A stretch of 9,912 bases of DNA from CAYLRF01 sp964385995. Its GTDB lineage: Bacteria > Bacillota > Clostridia > Lachnospirales > Lachnospiraceae. Every line of letters starts with the position of its first letter. Positions within the stretch are counted from its first letter, which is position 1. Positions 1 through 5,659 of this stretch are shown piece after piece. The stretch spans positions 1 through 9,912 of the forward strand of contig CAYLRF010000054.1 in NCBI GenBank assembly GCA_964385995.1, read 5' to 3'. A program made the translations under genes and the position numbers. The notes beneath the pieces were generated by a model. The model worked only from the letters and a program-made list of their open reading frames with translations. It was not told the DNA's origin and ran no database searches.

Positions 1-193
1 CTGATCTTTTTATTCCATCCTAAGCTTAAGCCTCCGCGAAGGCAGGAAGCGTAACCCTGACGCCTGATTCGGCGGATGACAAAAGAGCCTTCTCCCCGTT
101 CGCGACGTGGGCATGGCGTGTCATGAATTTTTAAGCTGATGTCATAGAATAACGGATTGTCTGACGCCGCGCGTCAACACAACCCGCCTGACA
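1..193. other. Region without a recognisable gene, beyond tRNA-Leu
   Basis: No open frame of note on either strand and no tRNA or riboswitch that I recognise. Besides the 162-176 hairpin there are two weaker stems near 29-42 (gcctc/gaggc-like with a cgcg loop, including one wobble pair) and 61-74 (cgcc/ggcg). It could be the intergenic space before the next locus, which lies outside the window. Confidence 0.5.
162..176. other. Hairpin downstream of tRNA-Leu
   Basis: tgacgc (162-167) and gcgtca (171-176) form a 6-bp perfect stem around a 3-nt loop, about 18 nt past the end of tRNA-Leu on the minus strand. It is the best candidate for the end of the tRNA transcript, but no T tract follows in the minus direction, so terminator function is only a guess. 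Confidence 0.3.
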
Positions 194-272
194 TGCGGAT
201 AACAGGACTCGAACCTGCACGGTTTCCCACCGGATCCTAAATCCGGCGCGTCTTCCATTCCGCCATATCCGC
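194..272 (-). tRNA. tRNA-Leu (anticodon UAG)
   Basis: Folds as a class II tRNA on the minus strand. The acceptor stem GCGGATA (272-266) pairs with TATCCGC (201-195) and the discriminator A is at 194. The D arm is GCG/CGC with a GG in the loop. The anticodon stem CCGGA/TCCGG holds the loop TTTAGGA, giving anticodon TAG (reads CUA and other CUN codons). The variable arm of 11 nt includes GG-GAAA-CC, and the T arm is GCAGG-TTCGAGT-CCTGT. The discriminator A and extra arm agree with leucine. At 79 nt it is short for tRNA-Leu: the D loop and variable arm are slightly reduced compared with the B. subtilis tRNA-Leu(UAG) I remember. The 3' CCA is not encoded (TGT follows), so it must be added by CCA transferase. 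Its own promoter lies at 388-415. Confidence 0.93.
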
Positions 273-349
273 GAAAAATAAACTCACTGTGCTCAACTCA
301 CGGAAAAAAGGCTCAACTACCATTTAGCCATATCCGCGAAAAAATAAAT
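262..349. repeat. Pair of ~20-bp direct repeats at the tRNA-Leu 5' end
   Basis: The plus-strand sequence gccatatccgcgaaaaa plus ataaa occurs at 262-282 and, with one extra a, at 327-348. The copies are 65 bp apart and the first overlaps the 5' end of the tRNA gene. Shorter repeats lie between and around them: gctcaact at 291-298 and 311-318, and actcacgg at 296-303 and again in the end of thiN at 427-434. Together they suggest past slippage or duplication in this spacer. Confidence 0.75.
273..349 (-). pseudogene. Duplicated tRNA 5' end / tRNA-like half in the tRNA-Leu leader
   Basis: The first 11 nt of tRNA-Leu (GCGGATATGGC) plus about 10 nt of its upstream flank (TTTATTTTT then CGCG...) occur again 65 bp upstream, ending at 327; the flank differs by one extra base. 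The sequence after this second copy resembles a D arm: TGGCT, AAATGGTAG with the typical GG, then TTGAGCC, where GGCT could pair with AGCC. No anticodon arm, T arm or 3' acceptor strand follows; it runs into a T-rich stretch and then the real tRNA. This looks like the 5' half of a former tandem tRNA gene or a partial duplication. It lies inside the predicted tRNA transcript. Whether it has any role is unknown. Confidence 0.55.
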
Positions 350-387
350 CCGGCCAACCCCCGACGCCCGAAAAATACCCGAGCCAC

Positions 388-415
388 ATTATACGGCATT
401 TTACGTGTTTGGCAA
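388..415 (-). promoter_or_regulatory. Sigma-A type promoter for tRNA-Leu
   Basis: On the minus strand, TTGCCA (415-410; 5 of 6 match to the -35 consensus) is followed after 16 nt by a perfect TATAAT (393-388). Transcription would start near 381, about 109 nt before the tRNA 5' end at 272. The promoter sits only about 10 nt past the thiN stop, so the tRNA can be made independently of the protein operon. No competing strong promoter was seen elsewhere in the window. Confidence 0.75.
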
Positions 416-424
416 TCATAAACT

Positions 425-1147
425 TCACTCACGGCTTTCCGTGAGGATAGCGTATTCTCCGTCAAAAGTGATTTCAACTGTCTCATCAAGAGGCTCGTTA
501 CTTACGCAGCGGCCGCACAGCGGCTTTAAAGTATATCCCGAAAGAGGATATTTCGCGCCTTTTATCGTAAGATTTTCCAAAGCAGAGCCGAGAGGAAATA
601 TCGAGAAATACCCGCCGTAAAAATCACTTTTTTCGATACGCGTACCGCTTTTTATGAGCGAGACACGGTTAGTCTCATCCAGTAGCGCGGCCTTTATCCC
701 GGCGTCACAAGCAGTTTTAAGACTCCCGATATTCGCGAGCGCGTGATCAAGCCTGGTTCCCGTAGCGCCCATAAGATATATCCCATCCGGCTTAAGCTTC
801 ACGGCGAGCCTCATCGCAAGTTCTGTATCGGTCTCATCCTTTTCGGGCGGATATCGGAAAAAGGCGACATTTTCATTTTCCCCGAAAAACTCCGACGCTT
901 CACGACAGACGCTGTCAAAATCACCCACGGCGTGCGTCGGCGTAAGGTTCCTCTCATAAAAAAAATCAAGACCCGCGTCGGCTCCTATCAGAAACCGGGG
1001 TCTAATCTTTTCTATCTGCCTTTGAACGAAGTCGCCGTTTACGGATCCGCCGCTTACTATCACGGCCACGTTTAAGGACGAACCCGCCGCGGCGCGGTTA
1101 TTTGTTTCATCACTGTTTTTAATGCCCCTGTCCTGTTCCTTTGTCAT
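425..1147 (-). CDS. thiN: Thiamine pyrophosphokinase, ThiN type
   Basis: Transfers pyrophosphate from ATP to thiamine to give thiamine pyrophosphate, the cofactor of transketolase and other enzymes. In 240 residues the catalytic domain shows GADAGLDFF at 55-63, GDFDSV at 75-80, EKDETDTELA at 102-111 and GATGTRLDH at 127-135. The C-terminal thiamine-binding domain has the GAKYPLSGYTL and GRCVSNEP segments (198-219). The first ~25 residues are a polar extension not expected in the family, so the true start could lie further in, but I see no better start with a ribosome binding site. The chosen ATG has only GGGG about 12 nt upstream, inside the end of rpe, and probably depends on coupling to it. 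Last gene of the protein-coding operon; its final codons form a perfect hairpin (428-445). Confidence 0.93.
   Translation of the reverse strand: MTKEQDRGIKNSDETNNRAAAGSSLNVAVIVSGGSVNGDFVQRQIEKIRPRFLIGADAGLDFFYERNLTPTHAVGDFDSVCREASEFFGENENVAFFRYPPEKDETDTELAMRLAVKLKPDGIYLMGATGTRLDHALANIGSLKTACDAGIKAALLDETNRVSLIKSGTRIEKSDFYGGYFSIFPLGSALENLTIKGAKYPLSGYTLKPLCGRCVSNEPLDETVEITFDGEYAILTESRE
428..445 (-). other. Perfect hairpin in the last codons of thiN
   Basis: CTCACGG and CCGTGAG form a 7-bp perfect stem with a 4-nt loop (AAAG on the minus strand). It occupies the thiN codons just before the TGA stop. It could slow or end transcription or protect the 3' end of the operon mRNA. No U-rich run follows on either strand, so I do not call it an intrinsic terminator. 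Confidence 0.45.
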
Positions 1148-1156
1148 ATGCCATAT

Positions 1157-1813
1157 TTACCCCAGCATGGCTCTCGTCATCCGCCGCGCATTTTCCCGCG
1201 CGTCCCCCTTAAATATACCCGAACCGGAGACGATGACATTCGCGCCCGCGTCAAGCACGTCGCGCACGTTTGAAAGATAAATGCCGCCGTCCACCTCGAT
1301 GTCGGTGTGAAGCCCGCGCAGTTTAAGCTCGCCGCGCAGCGTTCTTACGCGATCCAAGGCCCCGGGGAGAAATTTCTGACCCCCGAACCCGGGATAAACC
1401 GACATGATAAGAAACATGTCCGCTTTCTCAAGATACGGATAAAGCGCGGATACCGAAGTGTCGGGACTTATCGCGAGTCCGACTTTTAAGCCCCTATTCT
1501 TCACCTCATAAATCGCTCCCTGTACGTCCCTCGCGGCCTCCACATGAAAAGTAATAATGTCCGCGCCCGCGTCCGCGAAAGCCCCGACATATCGAATCGG
1601 GTCCGTTATCATAAGGTGAACATCCATGATAAGCGAAGTGCCGCCGCTCACGCAGCGAAGCTGATCCACTCCGAGAGAAAGACTGGGGACGAAAATTCCG
1701 TCCATCACGTCATAGTGCAAATACCCGGCCCCGCCTTCCTCAACCGCCTTTATCTGCTCGCCCACTTTAAGAAAATCCGCCGCAAGAAGCGACGGAGCCA
1801 GTATGTTTTTCAT
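1157..1813 (-). CDS. rpe: Ribulose-phosphate 3-epimerase
   Basis: Interconverts D-ribulose 5-phosphate and D-xylulose 5-phosphate in the pentose phosphate pathway; cytoplasmic, metal-dependent TIM barrel. The 218-residue protein beginning MKNILAPSLLAADF has the family residues Ser8, metal ligands His33 and Asp35 (HYDVMDG), His66 (DVHLMI) and Asp175 (EVDGG), plus the phosphate-gripping PGFGGQ at 141-146 and SGSGIF at 196-201. The usual Asn of MSVNPGFGGQ is Tyr140 here, a small deviation. An in-frame ATG at 1858, directly after the rsgA stop, would add 15 residues (MRALCF...). It has no ribosome binding site and the extra residues do not look like the family. The ATG at 1813 has AGGAAAGGAG 9 nt upstream and gives the normal length, so I choose it. 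thiN starts 9 nt after the stop. Confidence 0.96.
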   Translation of the reverse strand: MKNILAPSLLAADFLKVGEQIKAVEEGGAGYLHYDVMDGIFVPSLSLGVDQLRCVSGGTSLIMDVHLMITDPIRYVGAFADAGADIITFHVEAARDVQGAIYEVKNRGLKVGLAISPDTSVSALYPYLEKADMFLIMSVYPGFGGQKFLPGALDRVRTLRGELKLRGLHTDIEVDGGIYLSNVRDVLDAGANVIVSGSGIFKGDARENARRMTRAMLG

Positions 1814-1822
1814 GTGACGCAA

Positions 1823-1832
1823 CTCCTTTCCT
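1823..1832 (-). promoter_or_regulatory. Ribosome binding site deciding the rpe start
   Basis: AGGAAAGGAG on the minus strand ends 9 nt before the ATG at 1813. It lies in the 45-nt spacer after rsgA and would be inside the coding region if the upstream ATG at 1858 were used, so it favours the shorter 218-residue Rpe. Confidence 0.8.
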
Positions 1833-1858
1833 GCGGCCGCGAAACAGAGCGCCCTCAT

Positions 1859-2839
1859 CTAATACTTATGCTGCCGGTTTTTTAACGTCTGATACATGAC
1901 GACGTAGTGTTCATAGCGAAGCATATCCATCTCCCCGCGGGATACGGCTTCCCGGACTTTACATCCGGGCTCGATCGTGTGGCTGCAGCCCGAAAAGCGG
2001 CATTGCCCGTTATAACGCGCTGTCTCGGGAAAATAGTTTTTAAGCTCCTCGGCACTGATGTCGGTTACCGAAAATGCCGAAAACCCCGGCGTATCCATGA
2101 TATAACCCGTCATGTCTCTTCCTTCGCGTATGGGAAGAAGCTCCGAACGCCTCGTCGTATGCCTTCCTCGCCCCGCCTTTTCACTGACGCCGCCCGTCTC
2201 CATAGCGGCTCCCGGACATATGAGATTTGCGATGGTGGATTTACCCACGCCCGACGGACCCATAACGACGGTTACCTGCCCCCGCAGGATATCCGTAAGT
2301 TCCTTCATCCCGAGGAGAAATTTCTCACCCGCACGGCCGTAATCCGCGTTCCCTACGGTTTCGGCACCGTAACGTGTTCCTCGTTTTTCGCTGATTTTAT
2401 TCCCGAAACGCGCGCTCGTGAAGATGAGTTTATAACCGCTGTTCGCGTATATGTCACTTATCTTTCGCCTGCCCGCCGCGTCTGTAAGATCCGCCTTATT
2501 AAAGCAGATGACGGCGGGGACGCCTCTGAACCTAAGCTCGGCAAGCAATCCGTCCAGCAGATAAAAATTCGGCTCCGGTCTTGCCGCCGCGAATACCACG
2601 AGAGCCTGATCCACATTCGCGACCGCGGGTCGGATAAGCTCGTTTCGCCGCTCCTTAACGGCGACCACGGTGCCCTCCCGCGCCTTTTCGTCCGTCACGT
2701 CGATAGAGACTTCGTCGCCGACAAGGGGCTTTACCTCCTCTTTGCGGAAAATCCCCCTGGCCTTACATTCATAAATGCCGGATCCCACTACCTCTACATA
2801 GTAGAACCCGGCAATACCTTTTACTATCTTACCTTCCAT
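1859..2839 (-). CDS. rsgA: Small ribosomal subunit biogenesis GTPase RsgA (YloQ/CpgA/EngC)
   Basis: Circularly permuted GTPase that checks late 30S maturation; in B. subtilis it is also linked to cell-wall deposition and is a PrkC substrate, which suits its place next to the kinase. The 326 residues have an N-terminal OB fold (about 1-65), then the permuted G motifs: NKAD at 114-117 (G4), TSAR near 141-144 (G5), GPSGVGKS at 194-201 (G1), GRGRHTTR at 223-230 (G2) and DTPG at 249-252 (G3). The C-terminal zinc site is Cys280, Cys285, His287 and Cys293. It is longer than the usual ~290-300 because of an extra loop at about 145-172 between G5 and G1. The start is 15 nt after the prkC stop, with only a weak AAGG at that stop as ribosome binding site, suggesting reinitiation after prkC translation. 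Confidence 0.96.
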   Translation of the reverse strand: MEGKIVKGIAGFYYVEVVGSGIYECKARGIFRKEEVKPLVGDEVSIDVTDEKAREGTVVAVKERRNELIRPAVANVDQALVVFAAARPEPNFYLLDGLLAELRFRGVPAVICFNKADLTDAAGRRKISDIYANSGYKLIFTSARFGNKISEKRGTRYGAETVGNADYGRAGEKFLLGMKELTDILRGQVTVVMGPSGVGKSTIANLICPGAAMETGGVSEKAGRGRHTTRRSELLPIREGRDMTGYIMDTPGFSAFSVTDISAEELKNYFPETARYNGQCRFSGCSHTIEPGCKVREAVSRGEMDMLRYEHYVVMYQTLKNRQHKY

Positions 2840-2854
2840 AAAACGCGAGATACC

Positions 2855-4882
2855 TTATTCATCGCCCGGGCCCGTACTTACCTCGAGGTACAGTATCGTG
2901 CCTTCAGGCAACTCTTTTCCGAGCGCAGAGACGAAATCTCCGGTATCTTCGTCAATATACTTGACGTCAAGAATCGTGCCTGGATCCTCACTGCTCTGAG
3001 ATAAAACATCATCCCCGAACGTGAACCCTAAGTCCCTTAAGGCGGTAATCACCTGGCTTCTGTTCTTCCCATTCAATATGTTCGCGCCGACACGCACCGG
3101 CTTACCCTCTTTTTCGCCTCTCTCGCCCTGGCTGACGTAGATCTTGACTTTCTCGCCCTTTTCAACCTGAGCCCCTGAGGAGGGATTCTGGTTAAATACT
3201 TTGCCTTCCGCGTAATCCTCGCTGTACTCCAGCGTCACGTCGGCCACGAGACCCGCGTCCGCCAAAGCCTTCTCCGCGGCCTCCTGAGTTCTTCCCACCA
3301 CGTTCGGCACCTTCACCATCTCCACGCCGGAGCTTACGTATACGGTGACGGACTTGCTCTTTGAAAGCCACTTCCCGGACTTCGGATCGGTGCTTATGAC
3401 CTCGTCGTCGTCGTATTTGTCGGAATGCTGTTTCTTTATCTTGATGTTCTTCTTCGCGAACCCGAGATCGAGAAGCTCGTCTCTCGCGTCGATATAATCC
3501 TTCCCCGTAAGATTCGGGATCTGCACGAGCTTACCGGTACTTACGACCACCTGCACGATGGCGTTTTCGGGCATCTTCGCTCCCTTGGCCGTCCTCTGAC
3601 TCTCGATATGATCCTTTTCCTGAGTCCTGGACTCTACCTCGCTTACCACTTTCAGCCTGAGACCCAGATCATCCATCAGATCTTCCGCCTCGTTTATATC
3701 CATGCCGACAAGTTCCGGCACCTCTACTCTCTTTGAACTGAACCAGCTCGTCACGCTGGCCCCGGAGAAGAGACCCATGGCCTTGCCCAATAAGAAAACT
3801 ATGACGAAGACCACGATCACAGCCGCCACCACGGTCAGGATCTTCGCGACCTTGGACATGCCGGGATCCGCTTTTTTCTTTTTTTTCTGAGCCGCTAACC
3901 TTTTCGCGCGTTCTCTTTCCTCATCGTCATCGTCGTCTTCATCATCGTCCTCGTCGTCATATTCGTCATCGCCGCCGGACATCTGAATTCGTCGAAGCTC
4001 CTCTTCCGTCATCATCCTCGTATTCGACGCGATCGGGGGCGCTATCACCACGAAATCGCCGTCGGGATCCGTAAGCGACTGCCTTAAGTCCTTCTCAAGC
4101 TGCGTGACGTTCGCGTATCGTCTGTCGGGACTTTTCTGGGTACATTTTAAAATTATCTGCTCGAGGCTGTACGGAATATCCGGTACGTACTGCGACGGCG
4201 GGGTGATCTCCTCCTGCAGATGCTTTAGGGCGATGGCCACCGTCGTGTCGCCGTCGAAAGGAAGCCTTCCCGTGATCATCTCATACATGGTGATGCCGAG
4301 CGAATAAATGTCGCTCTTCGCGTCACTGTAACCGCCTCTTGCCTGCTCGGGAGATGTGTAATGGACCGACCCCATCGCGTTGGTGCTGATGGTGTTTGAG
4401 GATGTGGCTTTCGCGATACCGAAGTCTGTGACCTTCACCTTGCCTTCTCTGGATATCATGATGTTCTGAGGCTTGATGTCACGGTGAACGATATTGTGGC
4501 TGTGCGCCACCTTGATCGCGGAGCAGACCTGCACCGAGATGCTTATGACTTCTTTCGGAGTAAGACTTCCCTTTTTCCGAATGTAGTCCTTAAGCGTAAT
4601 GCCGTCCACATACTCCATTACGATGTAGTAAAAGCCTCTGTCCTCGCCGACATCGTAAATGCCGACGATGCTGGGATGTGAAAGACCCGCCGCTGACTGA
4701 GCCTCGGACTGAAATTTTCTTATGAAAACAGCGTCCTCCCGAAACTCGGTCTTTAAGATCTTCATCGCCACGTAGCGACTGAGCTTATGATCCATCGCCT
4801 TGTAGACGTCGGCCATACCGCCCGAACCGATCTTGGTAAGGATCTCATACCTTCCGCCTATCACAACGCCTTCACTTATCAT
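2855..4882 (-). CDS. prkC: PASTA-domain Ser/Thr protein kinase (PrkC/PknB/Stk)
   Basis: Single-pass membrane Hanks-type kinase that senses peptidoglycan fragments or lipid II and controls cell-wall, division and germination proteins in Gram-positives. The 675 residues comprise: kinase domain about 11-270 with Gly loop IGSGGMADV at 18-26, Lys41, Glu60, catalytic HRDIKPQN at 133-140 (Asp135), DFG at 153-155, and an activation segment holding Thr164 and Thr167 before SPEQ; a cytoplasmic linker with an almost purely Asp/Glu run at 305-322, then Lys333-337; a transmembrane helix at about 347-367; extracellular PASTA repeats starting near 386, 453 and 523, each with a VxxPxxxG-like start; and a more divergent fourth repeat at about 598-672. 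GGAGG lies 7 nt before the ATG, inside the end of stp. The kinase-phosphatase pairing and the downstream rsgA are the conserved Firmicutes arrangement. Confidence 0.97.
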   Translation of the reverse strand: MISEGVVIGGRYEILTKIGSGGMADVYKAMDHKLSRYVAMKILKTEFREDAVFIRKFQSEAQSAAGLSHPSIVGIYDVGEDRGFYYIVMEYVDGITLKDYIRKKGSLTPKEVISISVQVCSAIKVAHSHNIVHRDIKPQNIMISREGKVKVTDFGIAKATSSNTISTNAMGSVHYTSPEQARGGYSDAKSDIYSLGITMYEMITGRLPFDGDTTVAIALKHLQEEITPPSQYVPDIPYSLEQIILKCTQKSPDRRYANVTQLEKDLRQSLTDPDGDFVVIAPPIASNTRMMTEEELRRIQMSGGDDEYDDEDDDEDDDDDEERERAKRLAAQKKKKKADPGMSKVAKILTVVAAVIVVFVIVFLLGKAMGLFSGASVTSWFSSKRVEVPELVGMDINEAEDLMDDLGLRLKVVSEVESRTQEKDHIESQRTAKGAKMPENAIVQVVVSTGKLVQIPNLTGKDYIDARDELLDLGFAKKNIKIKKQHSDKYDDDEVISTDPKSGKWLSKSKSVTVYVSSGVEMVKVPNVVGRTQEAAEKALADAGLVADVTLEYSEDYAEGKVFNQNPSSGAQVEKGEKVKIYVSQGERGEKEGKPVRVGANILNGKNRSQVITALRDLGFTFGDDVLSQSSEDPGTILDVKYIDEDTGDFVSALGKELPEGTILYLEVSTGPGDE
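3917..3970 (-). repeat. Imperfect GAY/GAR trinucleotide run coding an acidic tract in PrkC
   Basis: Eighteen consecutive codons (residues 305-322) encode only Asp and Glu apart from Tyr308, mostly as GAT/GAC/GAA/GAG. On the plus strand this is a run of tca/tcg/tcc-like triplets. It may be prone to slippage-driven length change. It is followed closely by a five-Lys run (333-337) and then the membrane helix. Confidence 0.7.
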
Positions 4883-5619
4883 AAATCATCCTCCCCCGCG
4901 AACGGCTGCGCCAAAATGACGCCTATATTGTCGCGGCCCCCATGCTGATTCGCCGTGTTTATAAGTTCCCCGGCAGCCTCCACCAAATCTCTCGCGCCCT
5001 TTACCACGCGAAATATCTCTTCGTCCTCCACCATATTGGTAAGCCCGTCCGTGCACATGAGTATGATATCGCCTTTTTTTAGGCGGTATTCGAAGAAATC
5101 TATATCAAGCTTCTCCCCCACTCCGACGGCCCTCGTGATAAGGTTCCTGTCGGGATGATGCTTCGCGTCCTCGGCGTTTATGCCGCCTAGGCGCACCATT
5201 TCCTGCACGAAGGAATGATCCTTGGAAAGCTGCCTGATACCGCCGTCTATAAGATACAGCCGGCTGTCTCCCACATTGGCGAAATATAGAGTCTTATCCG
5301 ATACGATGGCCGCCACCATCGTCGTGCCCATGCCGGCAAGCGTCTTATCCGCCTCCGCCGCGTCCAAAAGACCCCGGTTCGCCTTAAGAATGCCTTCCTT
5401 TAATATGTCCTCGGGCTGTGTCTTTTCGCACTCGCCCACGGCTTCCTTAAGTATCTCGACTGCGTGGCTTGACGCGTATCCTCCGGCGTTATGACCGCCC
5501 ATGCCGTCCGCTATCGCAAGCAAATTCGGCGCGTTTCCGAGCGGTCTTTCGGACACGAAGGCGCAGTCTTCATTTGTCTCGCGTTTTCTGCCGATATCCG
5601 TCATGGAAAACGTCCTCAT
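4879..5619 (-). CDS. stp: PP2C-family Ser/Thr protein phosphatase (Stp/PrpC)
   Basis: Cytoplasmic Mn2+/Mg2+-dependent phosphatase that reverses phosphorylation by the neighbouring PASTA kinase. The 246 residues show the standard PPM motif series: DIGRKRETNED at 8-18, ADGMGGH at 37-43 (metal-binding Asp38), GMGTTMVAAIV near 97-107, ANVGDSRLYLI at 114-124, SKDHS at 132-136, CTDGLTNMV at 189-197 (Asp191) and GRDNIGVIL at 228-236 (Asp230). Length is typical of the stand-alone bacterial enzyme, with no transmembrane or sensor domain. GGGGAGG lies 4 nt before the ATG, close but acceptable; a second Met at residue 6 is too far from it. The TGA stop shares 4 nt (ATGA) with the prkC start, so the two are very likely translationally coupled. 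Confidence 0.97.
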   Translation of the reverse strand: MRTFSMTDIGRKRETNEDCAFVSERPLGNAPNLLAIADGMGGHNAGGYASSHAVEILKEAVGECEKTQPEDILKEGILKANRGLLDAAEADKTLAGMGTTMVAAIVSDKTLYFANVGDSRLYLIDGGIRQLSKDHSFVQEMVRLGGINAEDAKHHPDRNLITRAVGVGEKLDIDFFEYRLKKGDIILMCTDGLTNMVEDEEIFRVVKGARDLVEAAGELINTANQHGGRDNIGVILAQPFAGEDDL

Positions 5620-5659
5620 GGTACCTCCCCTGTCCTTAAAATACCGCTCCCCGCCGCCG

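Noticed and set aside
1..120. Riboswitch or small RNA in the first 120 bases
   Set aside because: The GC-rich short stems did not match the conserved cores of the riboswitch classes I know (TPP, SAM, glycine, cobalamin, GEMM, fluoride and others).
262..349. attL/attR-like site of an integrated element
   Set aside because: The repeat covers the tRNA 5' end rather than the 3' end, the two copies are only 65 bp apart, and there is no integrase nearby.
1119..1154. Short frame starting at the ATG at 1154 across the thiN start (11 codons)
   Set aside because: Too short, no ribosome binding site, and overlaps thiN in another frame; likely chance.
1814..1858. N-terminal extension of Rpe from the ATG at 1858
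   Set aside because: No ribosome binding site, residues unlike the family, and a good site precedes the internal ATG at 1813.
1907..3004. Long plus-strand open frame (365 codons) opposite rsgA and the end of prkC
   Set aside because: It lies wholly antisense to two well-supported genes, its translation shows no family features and is rich in Arg/His/Pro, and it has no clear ribosome binding site; it is a shadow caused by codon bias.
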